NCBI GenBank assembly: GCA_041687395.1
Contig: JAWLCA010000022.1
Coordinates: 11,137-75,136 of the forward strand
Source: JAWLCA01 sp041687395
GTDB taxonomy: Bacteria > Pseudomonadota > Alphaproteobacteria > Rhodobacterales > Rhodobacteraceae
Reading direction: 5' to 3'
Length of the DNA stretch: 64,000 bases
In this document: positions 43,514 through 52,337 of the stretch, piece after piece
Numbering within the stretch: the stretch's first letter is position 1
Layout: each line of letters starts with the position of its first letter
Program-made: the position numbers and the translations under genes
Notes under the pieces: model-generated
Database searches by the model: none
Told to the model about the DNA's origin: nothing
What the model saw: the letters and a program-made list of their open reading frames with translations, nothing else

Positions 43514-43778
43514 CTCCGACGTGATCGTTCTCCTCTGTGTTCCCTCACAAACCGAATTGGCACGCAGATGCCAGTGGCGTGCGGTTCGACCATCATGGCC
43601 GGCTTGTGTCGGAGCCGCAGTGCCCAGCGTGATCATTTTGTAGTGTCTCCCGCAACTCTGGTTCTTTGGCTGGGCGCCAGGCGCTCACTTAGGCCCAGGC
43701 ATTTCCTTACCGAAAGGCGCCCGGCGAGTACGGAACTCAGAGCCAACATGGATATCGACGAAGTACCTGCATGACAGC

Positions 43779-46700
43779 CTACCCTTTGTGAGTAACTTGT
43801 TCCCGCCTCAGATCCCCGAGTGCGGCGTAGAAGGCAGGCAGGACGATCAATATCAGAACTGTTGCGGTCAGAAGGCCGAAGACCACTGAAATGACCAGCG
43901 GTTTGAGCGTTTGTGCCTGGGTCGAAGTTTCCAGCAGCAGAGGTGCCATGCCCATTATGGTGGTCGACACCGACACGAAGATCGGGCGGAATCGGGTGCG
44001 CACGGCCTCGCCGGCGGCCCGGGCGGCCGACCACCCGTCGCCGCGCCGGGTCTTGATGACGCCCAGCAGCAGAATGGCATTGTTCACCACGATGCCCGCG
44101 AGCGAAGCCGCGCCCACCAGCGATGGCATCGAGATGTTGTAGCCCATCAGCACATGGCCCCAGATCACGCCCAGAAACGCCAGCGGGATGGTGATCATCA
44201 CGATCAGCGGTTCGACATAGCTGCGGAACTGAAAGCTGAGCACGAGGTAGATCCCCACGAGCCCGATCAGGAACCCGCGCAGGATCGAGGCGACGGTTTC
44301 CGCCGAATTCGCGGCCTGCCCGCCGATGTCGAAGGTGAGGCTGGGGGTGGCTGCGGCCAGATCAGGCAGGAAGCCTTCGGCCAGCTGGGCGGTGATCGCG
44401 TCGGCATTGCCGACCTGTCCGTCCACATCGGCCGAGACGGTCAGCGTGCGCACCCCATTGCGCCTTGTGATGCTGCCCCAACCGCGCGCTTCGGTGAGGG
44501 TGGCGATGCTCGCCAGCGGCACGGTGCCGCCGCCGGGCAGAGCGATTTCGAACGCCGTCAGGTCGGCGCGGGCGGCACGGTCACCATCGGCCAGCCGCAC
44601 TTCCAGATCCCACGCCAGATTGCCGCGCCGGATTTCGGAAAGTTGCGTGCCGAGGAAGGCCGCGCGCAGCTGGCCGGCGACATCCGTGGCGGTCAGCCCC
44701 AGCGCTTCGGCCCCCGGCGACAGGCTCAGCCGCAACTCGGGTGCGCCGGGGCGCAGGTCGAGGATCGCATTGCGCACGCCGGCGTAGGTTTCCAGTTCGG
44801 CAAGCGTGGCGCGGCCCGCGGCCTCCAGCGTGGCAAGGTCGGGGTGGGTCAAGCGCAATTCCACGGCGATGCCCTGCGGCCCGATCCCCGGCTCGGTCAG
44901 GATCAGCGAGGAAACACCGGGCAGGGGGCCGATTTCCTCGCGCCAGAGCGTTCCGATGTCGTCAAGCGTGCTGGTCCGGGTCTCGGCGCCCAGAAGATCC
45001 ACGGCGGCGGTGGCGACATGGGCGCCGGTCTCGCCGGCCGAGAGGTTGCGGCCCAGCCGCGTGATGCGGCGGATCACCAGCCGTTGCGTCTCGGGCTGCT
45101 CCGGCGTGAGACGGGCGTTCACACGGTCAAGTGCCGCCTCGACCTGCGCCACTGCCTCGGTTGTGCGCGCCAGCGGTGTCCCCGCGGGCAGCATCAACCG
45201 CGCCTCCAACACGTCTCCATCGATCTCGGGCATCGCCTCGCGCTTGACCACGCCGCCGCCAAGCGCGCCGACGGTCAGGATCAATGCACCGATGGCCAGC
45301 CCCACCACCAGCCAGCGCGCCTTGATCGCGGCATCGGCCAGACGGCCCACGCCGTTTTCGCGCAAGGCATCAAACCCTGCATCGAAGCGGATGCGGAAGC
45401 GGGAAGGGGCGGTGTCCTTTATCCCGCCCTTCAGGTGATGGGGCAGGATCAGGAAGGCCTCGACCAGCGAGGCGGAGAGCGCGGCCAACAAGACGACCGG
45501 CAGAACCTCGAGCACCGCGCCCAACTCGCCCGCAAGAAAGGCCAGCGGCAGGAACACCGCCAGCGTGGTCAGGAAGGACGAGATGACGCCGGGGGCGACG
45601 GCGGCAACGCCCGCGGCGACGGTCTCCACCGTGGCCCCCTTGGCCGTATGCACCGCGATGGAATCCGCGATCACGATGGAATCGTCCATCACGATCCCGA
45701 TCGCCATCAACAGCGCCACCAGCGTCATCATGTTCAGGCTGAGCCCGGTCAGCGCCATCCAGACGAAGGCCCCCGCGAAGGCCACTGGCAGCCCCATCGC
45801 AGCCCAGATCGCGAAACCGGGGCGGAAGAACAGGCTCATCACGGCCACGACCAGCACGAGGCCGATCACCCCGTTCTGCACCAGCATCAACAGCCGGTCG
45901 CGGATGATGGATGTCACATCCTGCACCACCTCGACGGTGATCGTGGTGGGCAGGCGTGCGGTTTCCTCGGCCACCAGCGCCGCGACCCCGTCAAGCACCC
46001 GCAGCGCATCGGCATCGAGCGCCTTGGCCACGTCGATCACGATGGCGGGTCTGCCATCGACGAAAGCGCGGTCCTCGGGTGGCTCGAAGCGTTCCTCGAT
46101 CACCGCCACGTCGCCCAGGCTCAGTGTCGCGCCGTTTTGCAGGACCAGCACGGGGATCGTGGCAAGCGCGGTCGCCGTGTCTCGCTCGGCGGTGAAGCGC
46201 AGCGTCAGGTCTGCACCTGGCCCCTCCAACGTGCCGGCGGGCAGGTCGATGTTCTGCGCAGCGATGGCCGCGGCCAGCGCCGCGGGGGTCAGGCCGTGGC
46301 TGTCTAGCAAGGCGCGCGTGGCGGTGATCGACAGCGTGCGGGTGCCAAGCCCCCCGCGGGTCGCGCTGGCGACGCCGGGCAGGGCGGTCAGGCGGTCGGA
46401 CAGGCTGTCGGCGTAGAGGTCCAGTTCGCCCAGCGGCAGATCGCCCGAGATGGCGACGGATGTGACCGGATCGGAGCGGTGCGACTCGCGCACCACCGCG
46501 GGATCGGCGCGGTCGGGGAAAGTGTCGATGGCCGAAACCTCGGTGCGCAGCGCATTGACGAAACGCAGCGCTTCATTGCCCGGTGCCATGGTCGCCACGG
46601 CGCGGGCGCGGCCGGTCTGCGCGGTGCAGGTCAAGGTCGCCAGCCCCTCGACACCCTGCACCCCGTCCCAGAGGGGGGCACAAATGGCGGTTTCGACATC

Positions 46701-46865
46701 CTCGGCGGCGGCGCCGCGATAGGGCACCGTGATCTCGGCCTCGACCGCGCGGAAATCGGGGAAGGTCTCGCGCAACAGGCCGGGGGCCGCAAAGACCCCC
46801 GCCGCAAGGAACAGCAGGAGCAGCAGGTTGCCCGCCGTCGGGTGGCCGGTAAACCAGCGGATCAT
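43779..46865 (-). CDS. RND-type efflux transporter (AcrB/HAE1-like)
   Basis: The 1028-residue inner-membrane protein has two repeated halves, each with a membrane helix before a large periplasmic loop. The first-half helix 4 motif GIVMDDSIVIADS contains the Asp pair of the proton relay. The second half has FRSYVEPLIVMITIPLAFLGVIWGH and GIVVNNAILLLGVIKTRR. It pairs with the adaptor gene (ATGA overlap), and a cytochrome b561 gene precedes them. It uses proton motive force to expel an unknown substrate. No outer-membrane channel gene is present locally. Confidence 0.95.
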   Translation of the reverse strand: MIRWFTGHPTAGNLLLLLFLAAGVFAAPGLLRETFPDFRAVEAEITVPYRGAAAEDVETAICAPLWDGVQGVEGLATLTCTAQTGRARAVATMAPGNEALRFVNALRTEVSAIDTFPDRADPAVVRESHRSDPVTSVAISGDLPLGELDLYADSLSDRLTALPGVASATRGGLGTRTLSITATRALLDSHGLTPAALAAAIAAQNIDLPAGTLEGPGADLTLRFTAERDTATALATIPVLVLQNGATLSLGDVAVIEERFEPPEDRAFVDGRPAIVIDVAKALDADALRVLDGVAALVAEETARLPTTITVEVVQDVTSIIRDRLLMLVQNGVIGLVLVVAVMSLFFRPGFAIWAAMGLPVAFAGAFVWMALTGLSLNMMTLVALLMAIGIVMDDSIVIADSIAVHTAKGATVETVAAGVAAVAPGVISSFLTTLAVFLPLAFLAGELGAVLEVLPVVLLAALSASLVEAFLILPHHLKGGIKDTAPSRFRIRFDAGFDALRENGVGRLADAAIKARWLVVGLAIGALILTVGALGGGVVKREAMPEIDGDVLEARLMLPAGTPLARTTEAVAQVEAALDRVNARLTPEQPETQRLVIRRITRLGRNLSAGETGAHVATAAVDLLGAETRTSTLDDIGTLWREEIGPLPGVSSLILTEPGIGPQGIAVELRLTHPDLATLEAAGRATLAELETYAGVRNAILDLRPGAPELRLSLSPGAEALGLTATDVAGQLRAAFLGTQLSEIRRGNLAWDLEVRLADGDRAARADLTAFEIALPGGGTVPLASIATLTEARGWGSITRRNGVRTLTVSADVDGQVGNADAITAQLAEGFLPDLAAATPSLTFDIGGQAANSAETVASILRGFLIGLVGIYLVLSFQFRSYVEPLIVMITIPLAFLGVIWGHVLMGYNISMPSLVGAASLAGIVVNNAILLLGVIKTRRGDGWSAARAAGEAVRTRFRPIFVSVSTTIMGMAPLLLETSTQAQTLKPLVISVVFGLLTATVLILIVLPAFYAALGDLRREQVTHKG

Positions 46866-48160
46866 TCCGGGGCCTCGACCGGGGTCAGTGCCATGCCGGG
46901 GATGGCCGGGGCGATGTCGTCTATCACCACGCGGTCGCCGGGCGACAGACCCTCGGCGATGACGACGCGCCCATCCTGCGCAAAGGCGGCGGCGACGGGG
47001 CGCAGGTCCAGCAGATCATCGGGGCCCGCGATGCGAACCATGCCCCCATGCAATGCCGCCTCGGGGATCGCAATGGCACCTGTCAGGGGCGCGCCCGAAA
47101 AGGATAGCTGCACCTGCATGTTGGGCACCAGCGGCAGGCGGCGGGGCGGGTCGGCGCCGACATAGGGGTCATCGACCGTCACCACGACGGGCACTGTGCG
47201 GGCGCGCGGATCCAGCGCGCCCTCGATCCGGCTGACGCGGGCGGGCCAGACCTGATTGGGGTCCGGCAAGGGGCTGAGCGTCACCTCGATCTGCGCGAGC
47301 GGACCATCGCGCATCATGTCGTCAAGAGTGATGCCCTCGGACACATCGCCGATCAGACGGCGAAACCTGTCGATCGGCAGATGCGCGACAACCTCGACCG
47401 CCGCAATGCCGTCGCCGCGGATCAGGACCTGCCCCGGGGCGACGGTCTGGAAGCGTTCGGCACTTACTTCCGTCACGCGCAGATCGAAGGGCGTGCTCAG
47501 CGTGGTGCGGTCGAGCGAGCGGCGCGCACGGTCAAGGGCGGCCTGCGTCCGCGCGGTCTGCGCCGTGATCCGTGCCTCGCGCGGCGGGATCAGGGCCAGC
47601 GTGTTCTCCAGTTCCGCCACCGTGCGGCGCGCCAGAAGCGTGGCGCGCTCCGCCTCGTCGGCGCGGGATTGCGGCACGGTGCCCTGTTCGGTTAGGGTGC
47701 GGGTGCGGGCCAGATCGGCCTCGGCCAGCGCCAACCGTTCGCGTTCCAATTCCAGGATGCGGGTAGTGTTGGCCGCCTCGGCGGTGAGTTGCGCGGCTTC
47801 GGCGGCAAGGGCCGCCAGATCGGCCTCGGCCTGGGCCAGCGCCAGTTCGTAATCGGCCGGATCGACGCGCAGCACCTCGGTCCCTGCCGGGATCAGACGG
47901 CCCGGCTCCAGCTCGGCGTGGCGCCAGACCACCTCGCCGTGTACCTCGGCCACGGCGACCCAGGTCTCGGCCGCCCGCAGATTCCCCCAGACGGTGGCTG
48001 TGGGGCGGAAGTCCTCGAGCTCGACGGTCATCACCCGCACGGGCAGGGCGGGTGCGGCGCCCTCCACCTGCGCAGGGCCGGGGGCGTTGGATATCATCCA
48101 AGCCGCCGCGACGATGCCGAGGGCAATTGGGGGCAGCGCGAGGAGGGGGGCCAGACGCAT
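46862..48160 (-). CDS. RND efflux periplasmic adaptor subunit
   Basis: I chose the ATG at 48160, 4 bp after the cytochrome b561 stop; the frame extends upstream to 48241 without a better start. The 432-residue protein has an N-terminal anchor (LAPLLALPPIALGIVAAAW), lipoyl halves (WVAVAEVHGEVVWRHAELEPGRLIPAG), a long Ala/Glu-rich coiled-coil hairpin (residues ~125-200), and barrel and membrane-proximal domains. It links the RND pump to an outer-membrane factor. Confidence 0.92.
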   Translation of the reverse strand: MRLAPLLALPPIALGIVAAAWMISNAPGPAQVEGAAPALPVRVMTVELEDFRPTATVWGNLRAAETWVAVAEVHGEVVWRHAELEPGRLIPAGTEVLRVDPADYELALAQAEADLAALAAEAAQLTAEAANTTRILELERERLALAEADLARTRTLTEQGTVPQSRADEAERATLLARRTVAELENTLALIPPREARITAQTARTQAALDRARRSLDRTTLSTPFDLRVTEVSAERFQTVAPGQVLIRGDGIAAVEVVAHLPIDRFRRLIGDVSEGITLDDMMRDGPLAQIEVTLSPLPDPNQVWPARVSRIEGALDPRARTVPVVVTVDDPYVGADPPRRLPLVPNMQVQLSFSGAPLTGAIAIPEAALHGGMVRIAGPDDLLDLRPVAAAFAQDGRVVIAEGLSPGDRVVIDDIAPAIPGMALTPVEAPE

Positions 48161-48164
48161 GGGT

Positions 48165-48662
48165 TCAGCCTTGCGCCCGGCGCATGCGCGCCAGCGTGCC
48201 GTCGCGCAGCACGAACTGGTGATAGAGCGCGCCCACGACATGCAGGGCCACCAGTGCCAGCAGGATGAACTTCATCACGTTGTGGCCCTGTGCCGCCGCC
48301 GAAACCCCGCCGAACCAGGCGACCGCCCCGCTGACCGGCATAAGGATCATCAGTACATACAAGCCGACATGCGTGAGCTTGGCGAGAATTCCCTGCACCT
48401 TGCTGGCCTCGATCGCCGGTGGGGCGCCGCGCCGGGCGCGCAGCGTCAGTCGCCACAGCGCGAGGAGCAAGACAAGTGCACCGGCCGCCACATGGGCCAT
48501 GACAAGTGGGTCGAACCCGGCCTCCAGCCCGTCAGTGATCCGGTCCCAAGCGGCGGACATCGCATCCTTGAACAGGTATTGCTGCGCGATCAGCGCAAAG
48601 ACGAGCCAGTGCAGCGCGATCTGCAGGCGTGAATAGCCGGTGGGGGCAGTTGTGGCGGGCAT
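48165..48662 (-). CDS. Cytochrome b561 family protein
   Basis: The 165-residue protein has four membrane helices with the conserved histidines: RLQIALHWLVFALIAQQY, PLVMAHVAAGALVLLLALWRL, KLTHVGLYVLMILMPVSGAVAWFGG and MKFILLALVALHVVGALYHQF. It is a bacterial diheme b561 (CybB-like) quinol-oxidising or superoxide-linked protein. GAAAGGATCC precedes the ATG. It leads the operon with the RND adaptor and pump, an unusual pairing, and is divergent from a TetR gene. Confidence 0.92.
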   Translation of the reverse strand: MPATTAPTGYSRLQIALHWLVFALIAQQYLFKDAMSAAWDRITDGLEAGFDPLVMAHVAAGALVLLLALWRLTLRARRGAPPAIEASKVQGILAKLTHVGLYVLMILMPVSGAVAWFGGVSAAAQGHNVMKFILLALVALHVVGALYHQFVLRDGTLARMRRAQG

Positions 48663-48719
48663 GACCGGGATCCTTTCGGTTGATTGCCTGCGACTCGGGG
48701 CAGATCTTGCAACTCAACA

Positions 48720-48745
48720 AAGTATATGTTAGTAATCGATAACTC
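48720..48745. promoter_or_regulatory. Candidate TetR operator/divergent promoter region
   Basis: The 97-bp gap between the cytochrome b561 operon and tetR holds an unusually AT-rich stretch (AAGTATATGTTAGTAATCG). Within it GTTA and TAAC (48728-48731 and 48740-48743) form a short imperfect palindrome of the size a TetR dimer could bind. This is a weak, inferential call. Confidence 0.3.
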
Positions 48746-48759
48746 ACAATGGGGATTCC

Positions 48760-49374
48760 ATGGCTGGACGCCAAAGTTCAGAAGATCGCAAGGCACAGAT
48801 CGTCACCCAAGTGCTGCGGTTGGCGGACGAAATCGGTCCGGACCGCCTAAGCACCACGCATGTTGCGCGAGCTGTCGGGCTGAGCCAGCCGGCGATCTTT
48901 CGGCACTTCCCGACCAAGGGCGCGCTGTGGCTTGCCGTAGCCGAGGATATCGCCGCGCGGCTGACCGCAGCTTGGGATTTGGCCGAGGTGCACGTCACCG
49001 CGCCAGAGGCACGGCTGAAGGCCCTGATCGGCGCGCAACTGAATGCCATCGCTGAAACACCGGCCTTGCCCTCCATCCTTTTCTCACGGGAATTACAGGT
49101 CGACAATCCGCCGCTCAGGGATGTGTTTCGCGGGCTGCTCGGTACGTTTCAGATGCGTCTTGTCGCTGCGATCCGGGGGCAGCAAGCGGCCGGCGGCCTG
49201 CGCCGCGACGTGACTGCCGAGGATGCGGCCATGCTGCTGACCGCACTGGTGCAGGGCGTTGCGATCCGATGGGCTTTGGGCGCGCGGGGCTTTGGTCTCG
49301 TCGAGGAAGGTCTAAGGCTTTTCCATGTTCAGATGGCGCTGCTGCGCGCCGAGGAGGTCTTGTCCCATGGGTAG
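48760..49374 (+). CDS. TetR-family transcriptional regulator
   Basis: The 204-residue protein has the N-terminal HTH: RKAQIVTQVLRLADEIGPDRLSTTHVARAVGLSQPAIFRHFPTKGALWLAVAEDIAARL. A helical ligand-binding domain follows with no recognised specificity. It is divergent from the b561/RND operon and likely represses it. Its stop overlaps the start of the next small membrane-protein gene (ATGGGTAG). Confidence 0.93.
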   Translation: MAGRQSSEDRKAQIVTQVLRLADEIGPDRLSTTHVARAVGLSQPAIFRHFPTKGALWLAVAEDIAARLTAAWDLAEVHVTAPEARLKALIGAQLNAIAETPALPSILFSRELQVDNPPLRDVFRGLLGTFQMRLVAAIRGQQAAGGLRRDVTAEDAAMLLTALVQGVAIRWALGARGFGLVEEGLRLFHVQMALLRAEEVLSHG

Positions 49375-49744
49375 AATTGGTCTGATCCCGCGCATCGCCG
49401 GGGGCGTCGGCATCGCATTTGGCGTACTGACCGTTTTTTCGGGTGGCACCACGTTGCTTGGATCGGCCGACATGGGGGCGGCCGTGCCCTTCGTGGTGTG
49501 GTTCAACACCTTGGCCGGGGTGGCGTATGTCGTTGCGGGTTTCGGCCTCTGGCAAGGTCGGCCTTGGGCATTTTCCCTGTCGCTTGCGATCTTCGCGGCG
49601 ACGCTGCTGGTCTTTGCCGGCTTCGGTCTGCACGTTGCGCGGGGCGGCGCATATGAGATGCGAACCGTTTTCGCCATGGCGTTACGCAGCGCGGTCTGGG
49701 GTGCGATCACCTTTGCGGCGCGTCAGACGGTTTCGGGGCGGTAG
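49367..49744 (+). CDS. Small four-helix membrane protein of unknown function
   Basis: The 125-residue protein starts at ATG 49367 inside the end of tetR. It has four hydrophobic segments (GGVGIAFGVLTVFSGGTTLLG, AVPFVVWFNTLAGVAYVVAGFGLW, FSLSLAIFAATLLVFAGFG, TVFAMALRSAVWGAITFA). No functional motif is evident. Probably co-transcribed with tetR. Its 3' end overlaps the remnant of an NsrR-like gene on the opposite strand by 22 bp. Confidence 0.75.
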   Translation: MGRIGLIPRIAGGVGIAFGVLTVFSGGTTLLGSADMGAAVPFVVWFNTLAGVAYVVAGFGLWQGRPWAFSLSLAIFAATLLVFAGFGLHVARGGAYEMRTVFAMALRSAVWGAITFAARQTVSGR

Positions 49745-50014
49745 ACGCAACCCGCTGACGTGCCGCGGTTGAGATCGGCGATGAAGATGGCGTCGGCATG
49801 GGCAAGCCGTGCGATCAAGTTGCACTGCGGCGTCATGGTGCAGGCGGTTTTGCGGAAGGCCCGCGGCGGCAAGGAACGAACTTACCTTGGCGAGATCGTT
49901 GCGCGACACCCGGAATTCCGCTGCGAGATCGGGAGTGGTAAAGGCGCGGGACGGGTCGCCTGCCATGCGCATGAGCACGCGCAGCTCGTCATCGGTGAAG
50001 TAGGTGAGGCGCAA
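49723..50014 (-). pseudogene. nsrR: NsrR-like (Rrf2 family) regulator, internally deleted and frame-shifted
   Basis: From a likely TTG start at 50014 the minus strand encodes LRLTYFTDDELRVLMRMAGDP, PDLAAEFRVSRNDLAKVSSFLAAAGL, the start of an Rrf2/NsrR winged helix (NsrR: MRLTYFTDYALRVLMRLA...). In a different frame it continues FRKTACTMTPQCNLIARLAHADAIFIADL and SAGCVYRPETV, which is NsrR's C-terminal Cys region (C-x7-type cluster ligands). Roughly 50 residues between the two blocks are missing (the wing, dimer helix start and first cluster Cys). The junction is near 49870. The product cannot be a working nitric-oxide sensor. Confidence 0.75.
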
Positions 50015-50117
50015 GGTCGCGGTTCCGGTTTTCAATTGCAAAGCTTGCTGCGTCGGGTTAATCGGTAAATAGAATACCAAATCATCCTGTTCGGATGAAG
50101 CATCTTGGATTTGACGC

Positions 50118-51326
50118 ATGAGCTCGACCACAGCGCAACAAATTCGCGCATGGACCGGCCCCGCTATCCTGACTTACGGCTTCCGCCCGTTCTTCTTGGG
50201 GGCGGCAGTATGGGCCGCGCTGGCAATGGCGCTTTGGGTGCCGATGCTGTCGGGGCATGTGACGATGCCCACTGCCTTCGATCCGGTCAGCTGGCACGCG
50301 CATGAATTCCTGTACGGGTATCTGGGCGCCGTGGTCGCGGGGTTCCTGCTGACGGCGGTGCCGAACTGGACCGGGCGCCTTCCGATCGTCGGCTGGCGTC
50401 TGGGGGCGCTGGCGCTGGTCTGGCTGGCGGGGCGCCTGGTGGTCGCGGTTTCGGCCGGGCTGCCTGCGGGGCTGGTCGCCGCCGTCGATCTGGCCTTTCC
50501 GATGCTGTTCGCGCTCGCCATCGGACGCGAAATCGTGGCGGGCCGGAACTGGCGCAACCTGATCGTGCTCGCGATGCTGGCGGTTTTTGCTGCTGGCAAC
50601 GCCCTGTTCCATTGGGAGGCCGCGGCGGGCGAATATGCCGCGCAGGGCGCTGGGCTCAGACTGGGCCTTGGCGCCGGGATCATGATGATCGCGGTGATCG
50701 GAGGGCGGATCGTGCCATCCTTTACCCGAAATTGGCTGGTGAAACAGCGTCGCAAGACGCTGCCCGCACCGCCGATGCAGGCTTTTGACAAGTTCGCGCT
50801 GATCGTATTGCTCGCAGCGCTTCTGCTGTGGGTCGCCTCGCCGCTGCATGTGCTGACAGGTGCCGCACTTGCCTTGGCCGGAGCGGTACATCTGGCTCGG
50901 CTGGCCCGCTGGGCGGGGCACGCGACGCTGGCAGAGCCGCTGGTGACGGTGCTTCATGCAGGCTATGCCTTTGTGCCGCTTGGCGCGCTGGCGCTGGCGG
51001 TTGAAATTCTTGTGCCTGGGTCCTTCGGCATGGCGGGAGCGCAGCATCTGTGGATGGCGGGTGCAATCGGGCTGATGACCTTGGCCGTCATGACGCGTGC
51101 CACGCTGGGCCATACCGGGAAGGCACTGACGGCGGGGGCGGGCACGGTGGTGATCTATGCTGCCCTGATCCTGTCGGTGCTGGCGCGGCTCGGCGCAGGC
51201 CTCTGGCCCGACCTTTCCGCGCCGCTCCACACGGTGGCGGGTCTGGGCTGGATCACGGCGTTTGGCGGGTTTGCCGTTGTCTACGGCCCCCTGCTGCTGC
51301 GCTCGCCCGCGGCCAAGCGCCTCTGA
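50118..51326 (+). CDS. nnrS: NnrS family haem-copper membrane protein
   Basis: The 402-residue polytopic protein has about 12 helices. Family hallmarks include LTYGFRPFFLGAAVWAAL, WHAHEFLYGYLGAVVAGFLLTAVPNWTGR, GGRIVPSFTRNWLVKQ and the late MTRATLGHTGKALTAG. NnrS proteins relieve nitric-oxide stress and are part of nitrate/nitrite respiration regulons. It is divergent from the NsrR-like pseudogene and convergent with narR. The ATG at 50118 has no strong ribosome-binding site, so the start may be slightly different. Confidence 0.93.
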   Translation: MSSTTAQQIRAWTGPAILTYGFRPFFLGAAVWAALAMALWVPMLSGHVTMPTAFDPVSWHAHEFLYGYLGAVVAGFLLTAVPNWTGRLPIVGWRLGALALVWLAGRLVVAVSAGLPAGLVAAVDLAFPMLFALAIGREIVAGRNWRNLIVLAMLAVFAAGNALFHWEAAAGEYAAQGAGLRLGLGAGIMMIAVIGGRIVPSFTRNWLVKQRRKTLPAPPMQAFDKFALIVLLAALLLWVASPLHVLTGAALALAGAVHLARLARWAGHATLAEPLVTVLHAGYAFVPLGALALAVEILVPGSFGMAGAQHLWMAGAIGLMTLAVMTRATLGHTGKALTAGAGTVVIYAALILSVLARLGAGLWPDLSAPLHTVAGLGWITAFGGFAVVYGPLLLRSPAAKRL

Positions 51327-51391
51327 GGGGGCAAGCCCGTCTTTATCCTGCTACGCCACCTTCGTGCATGGCCTGGCCATGCAGTTGCTTT

Positions 51392-52090
51392 TCAGGTCGG
51401 GAGGCCGTCGATCAGCGGCGATGGCTTGGCGAAGCGCTCGATATCCGCCTGATCGCGAATGGTGACCCGCGACCCGTCGACATCGACGCCATATGCCTGA
51501 AGGCTCTTGAAGGCGCGGCTCAGGTTTTCCGGCGTCATGCCGAGCAATGACGCGAGACGCTTCTTGTCGAAGGGCAATTCAAAGGCTGATGCCCCGCCTT
51601 GCCGGCGCTGTTCCCGCAGCAGGTAATTTGCCAGCCGTTCGAGCGAACTGCGCAGTTTCAGATCCTTGGCGTTCCTGACGACAGAGCGATAGCATTGCGC
51701 AAGCTCGTCGACGATGGCGCGCGCGAACCCGCCGTCCCGGTCGAAGATACTGCGCACATCCTGACTGGGGATCAATGCGATGCGGCTTTTCTCCAGCGTG
51801 CGCGCCGACATCAGATAGGGCGCGTCGCGGATCGTCGCGGCCAGGATGAAGGTCGAAATCGGCCGCACCGTTGCCATGCTGGTCTCGCGCCCGTTCCAGC
51901 CCGCAAAAAGCTCGACAGAGCCGGACAGCACAACGTGCAGGAAATCAGCCGGCTCGCCCTCGGCCACAAGTTCGATCTGGCCGGGAAAGTTCTGCACGTA
52001 AGAGGCGCGAATCAGGTCGTCGAAGTGCAGATTTTCCATCGCTGAAAAGAGCGGTAGGCGACGGAGGTCATCAAATTGAGAATCAGGCAT
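51392..52090 (-). CDS. narR: Crp/Fnr-type regulator NarR (no iron-sulfur Cys cluster)
   Basis: The ATG at 52090, preceded by AAAGGA, is preferred over an upstream TTG at 52096. The 232-residue protein has a cNMP-binding-like beta-roll (FPGQIELVAEGEPADFLHVVLSGSVELFAG) and a C-terminal HTH (FDKKRLASLLGMTPENLSRAFKSL). It lacks the N-terminal Cys set of FNR. Only one Cys is present, so it is of the NarR/DNR type. It is divergent from narK-narGHJI, the arrangement of Paracoccus narR, whose product activates the nar operon in response to nitrate/nitrite. Confidence 0.82.
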   Translation of the reverse strand: MPDSQFDDLRRLPLFSAMENLHFDDLIRASYVQNFPGQIELVAEGEPADFLHVVLSGSVELFAGWNGRETSMATVRPISTFILAATIRDAPYLMSARTLEKSRIALIPSQDVRSIFDRDGGFARAIVDELAQCYRSVVRNAKDLKLRSSLERLANYLLREQRRQGGASAFELPFDKKRLASLLGMTPENLSRAFKSLQAYGVDVDGSRVTIRDQADIERFAKPSPLIDGLPT

Positions 52091-52243
52091 GGGCAAATCC
52101 TTTTGGCTTCAGAGCCTCGGTCGTTGCCTTGATTATTGTCAAGGATGGGTTTGATGGGTACCGGCCATGCGCTTGATCTGAGGCGACACTTCAGCTGACA
52201 TCGGTCGGCAACTCATTTATTTCGCAGCGATTTCTCCAGTCGT

Positions 52244-52257
52244 CTGATCCAGATCAA
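52244..52257. promoter_or_regulatory. FNR/NarR-type binding site upstream of narK
   Basis: The sequence CTGATCCAGATCAA differs by one base from the FNR-family consensus TTGAT-N4-ATCAA. It sits about 80 bp before the narK ATG in the narR-narK divergent region, about the distance expected for a -41.5 activator site. Likely bound by NarR and/or FnrP. Confidence 0.6.
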
Positions 52258-52337
52258 GTCTCCACGCGTGACACAACCGCAAGGCTGCGTGCAATCCTGA
52301 ATGGGGTTGCATCGAACACCTTGCCGGAGGCCCTGCC

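Noticed and set aside
43911..46307. 798-codon plus-strand open frame opposite the RND pump gene
   Set aside because: Repetitive His/Gln/Arg-rich composition and exact antisense to the pump; no ribosome-binding site or homology.
50020..50117. FNR/NnrR-type boxes upstream of nnrS
   Set aside because: Only half-site-like TTG and TTAA elements; no TTGAT-N4-ATCAA-like palindrome could be found.
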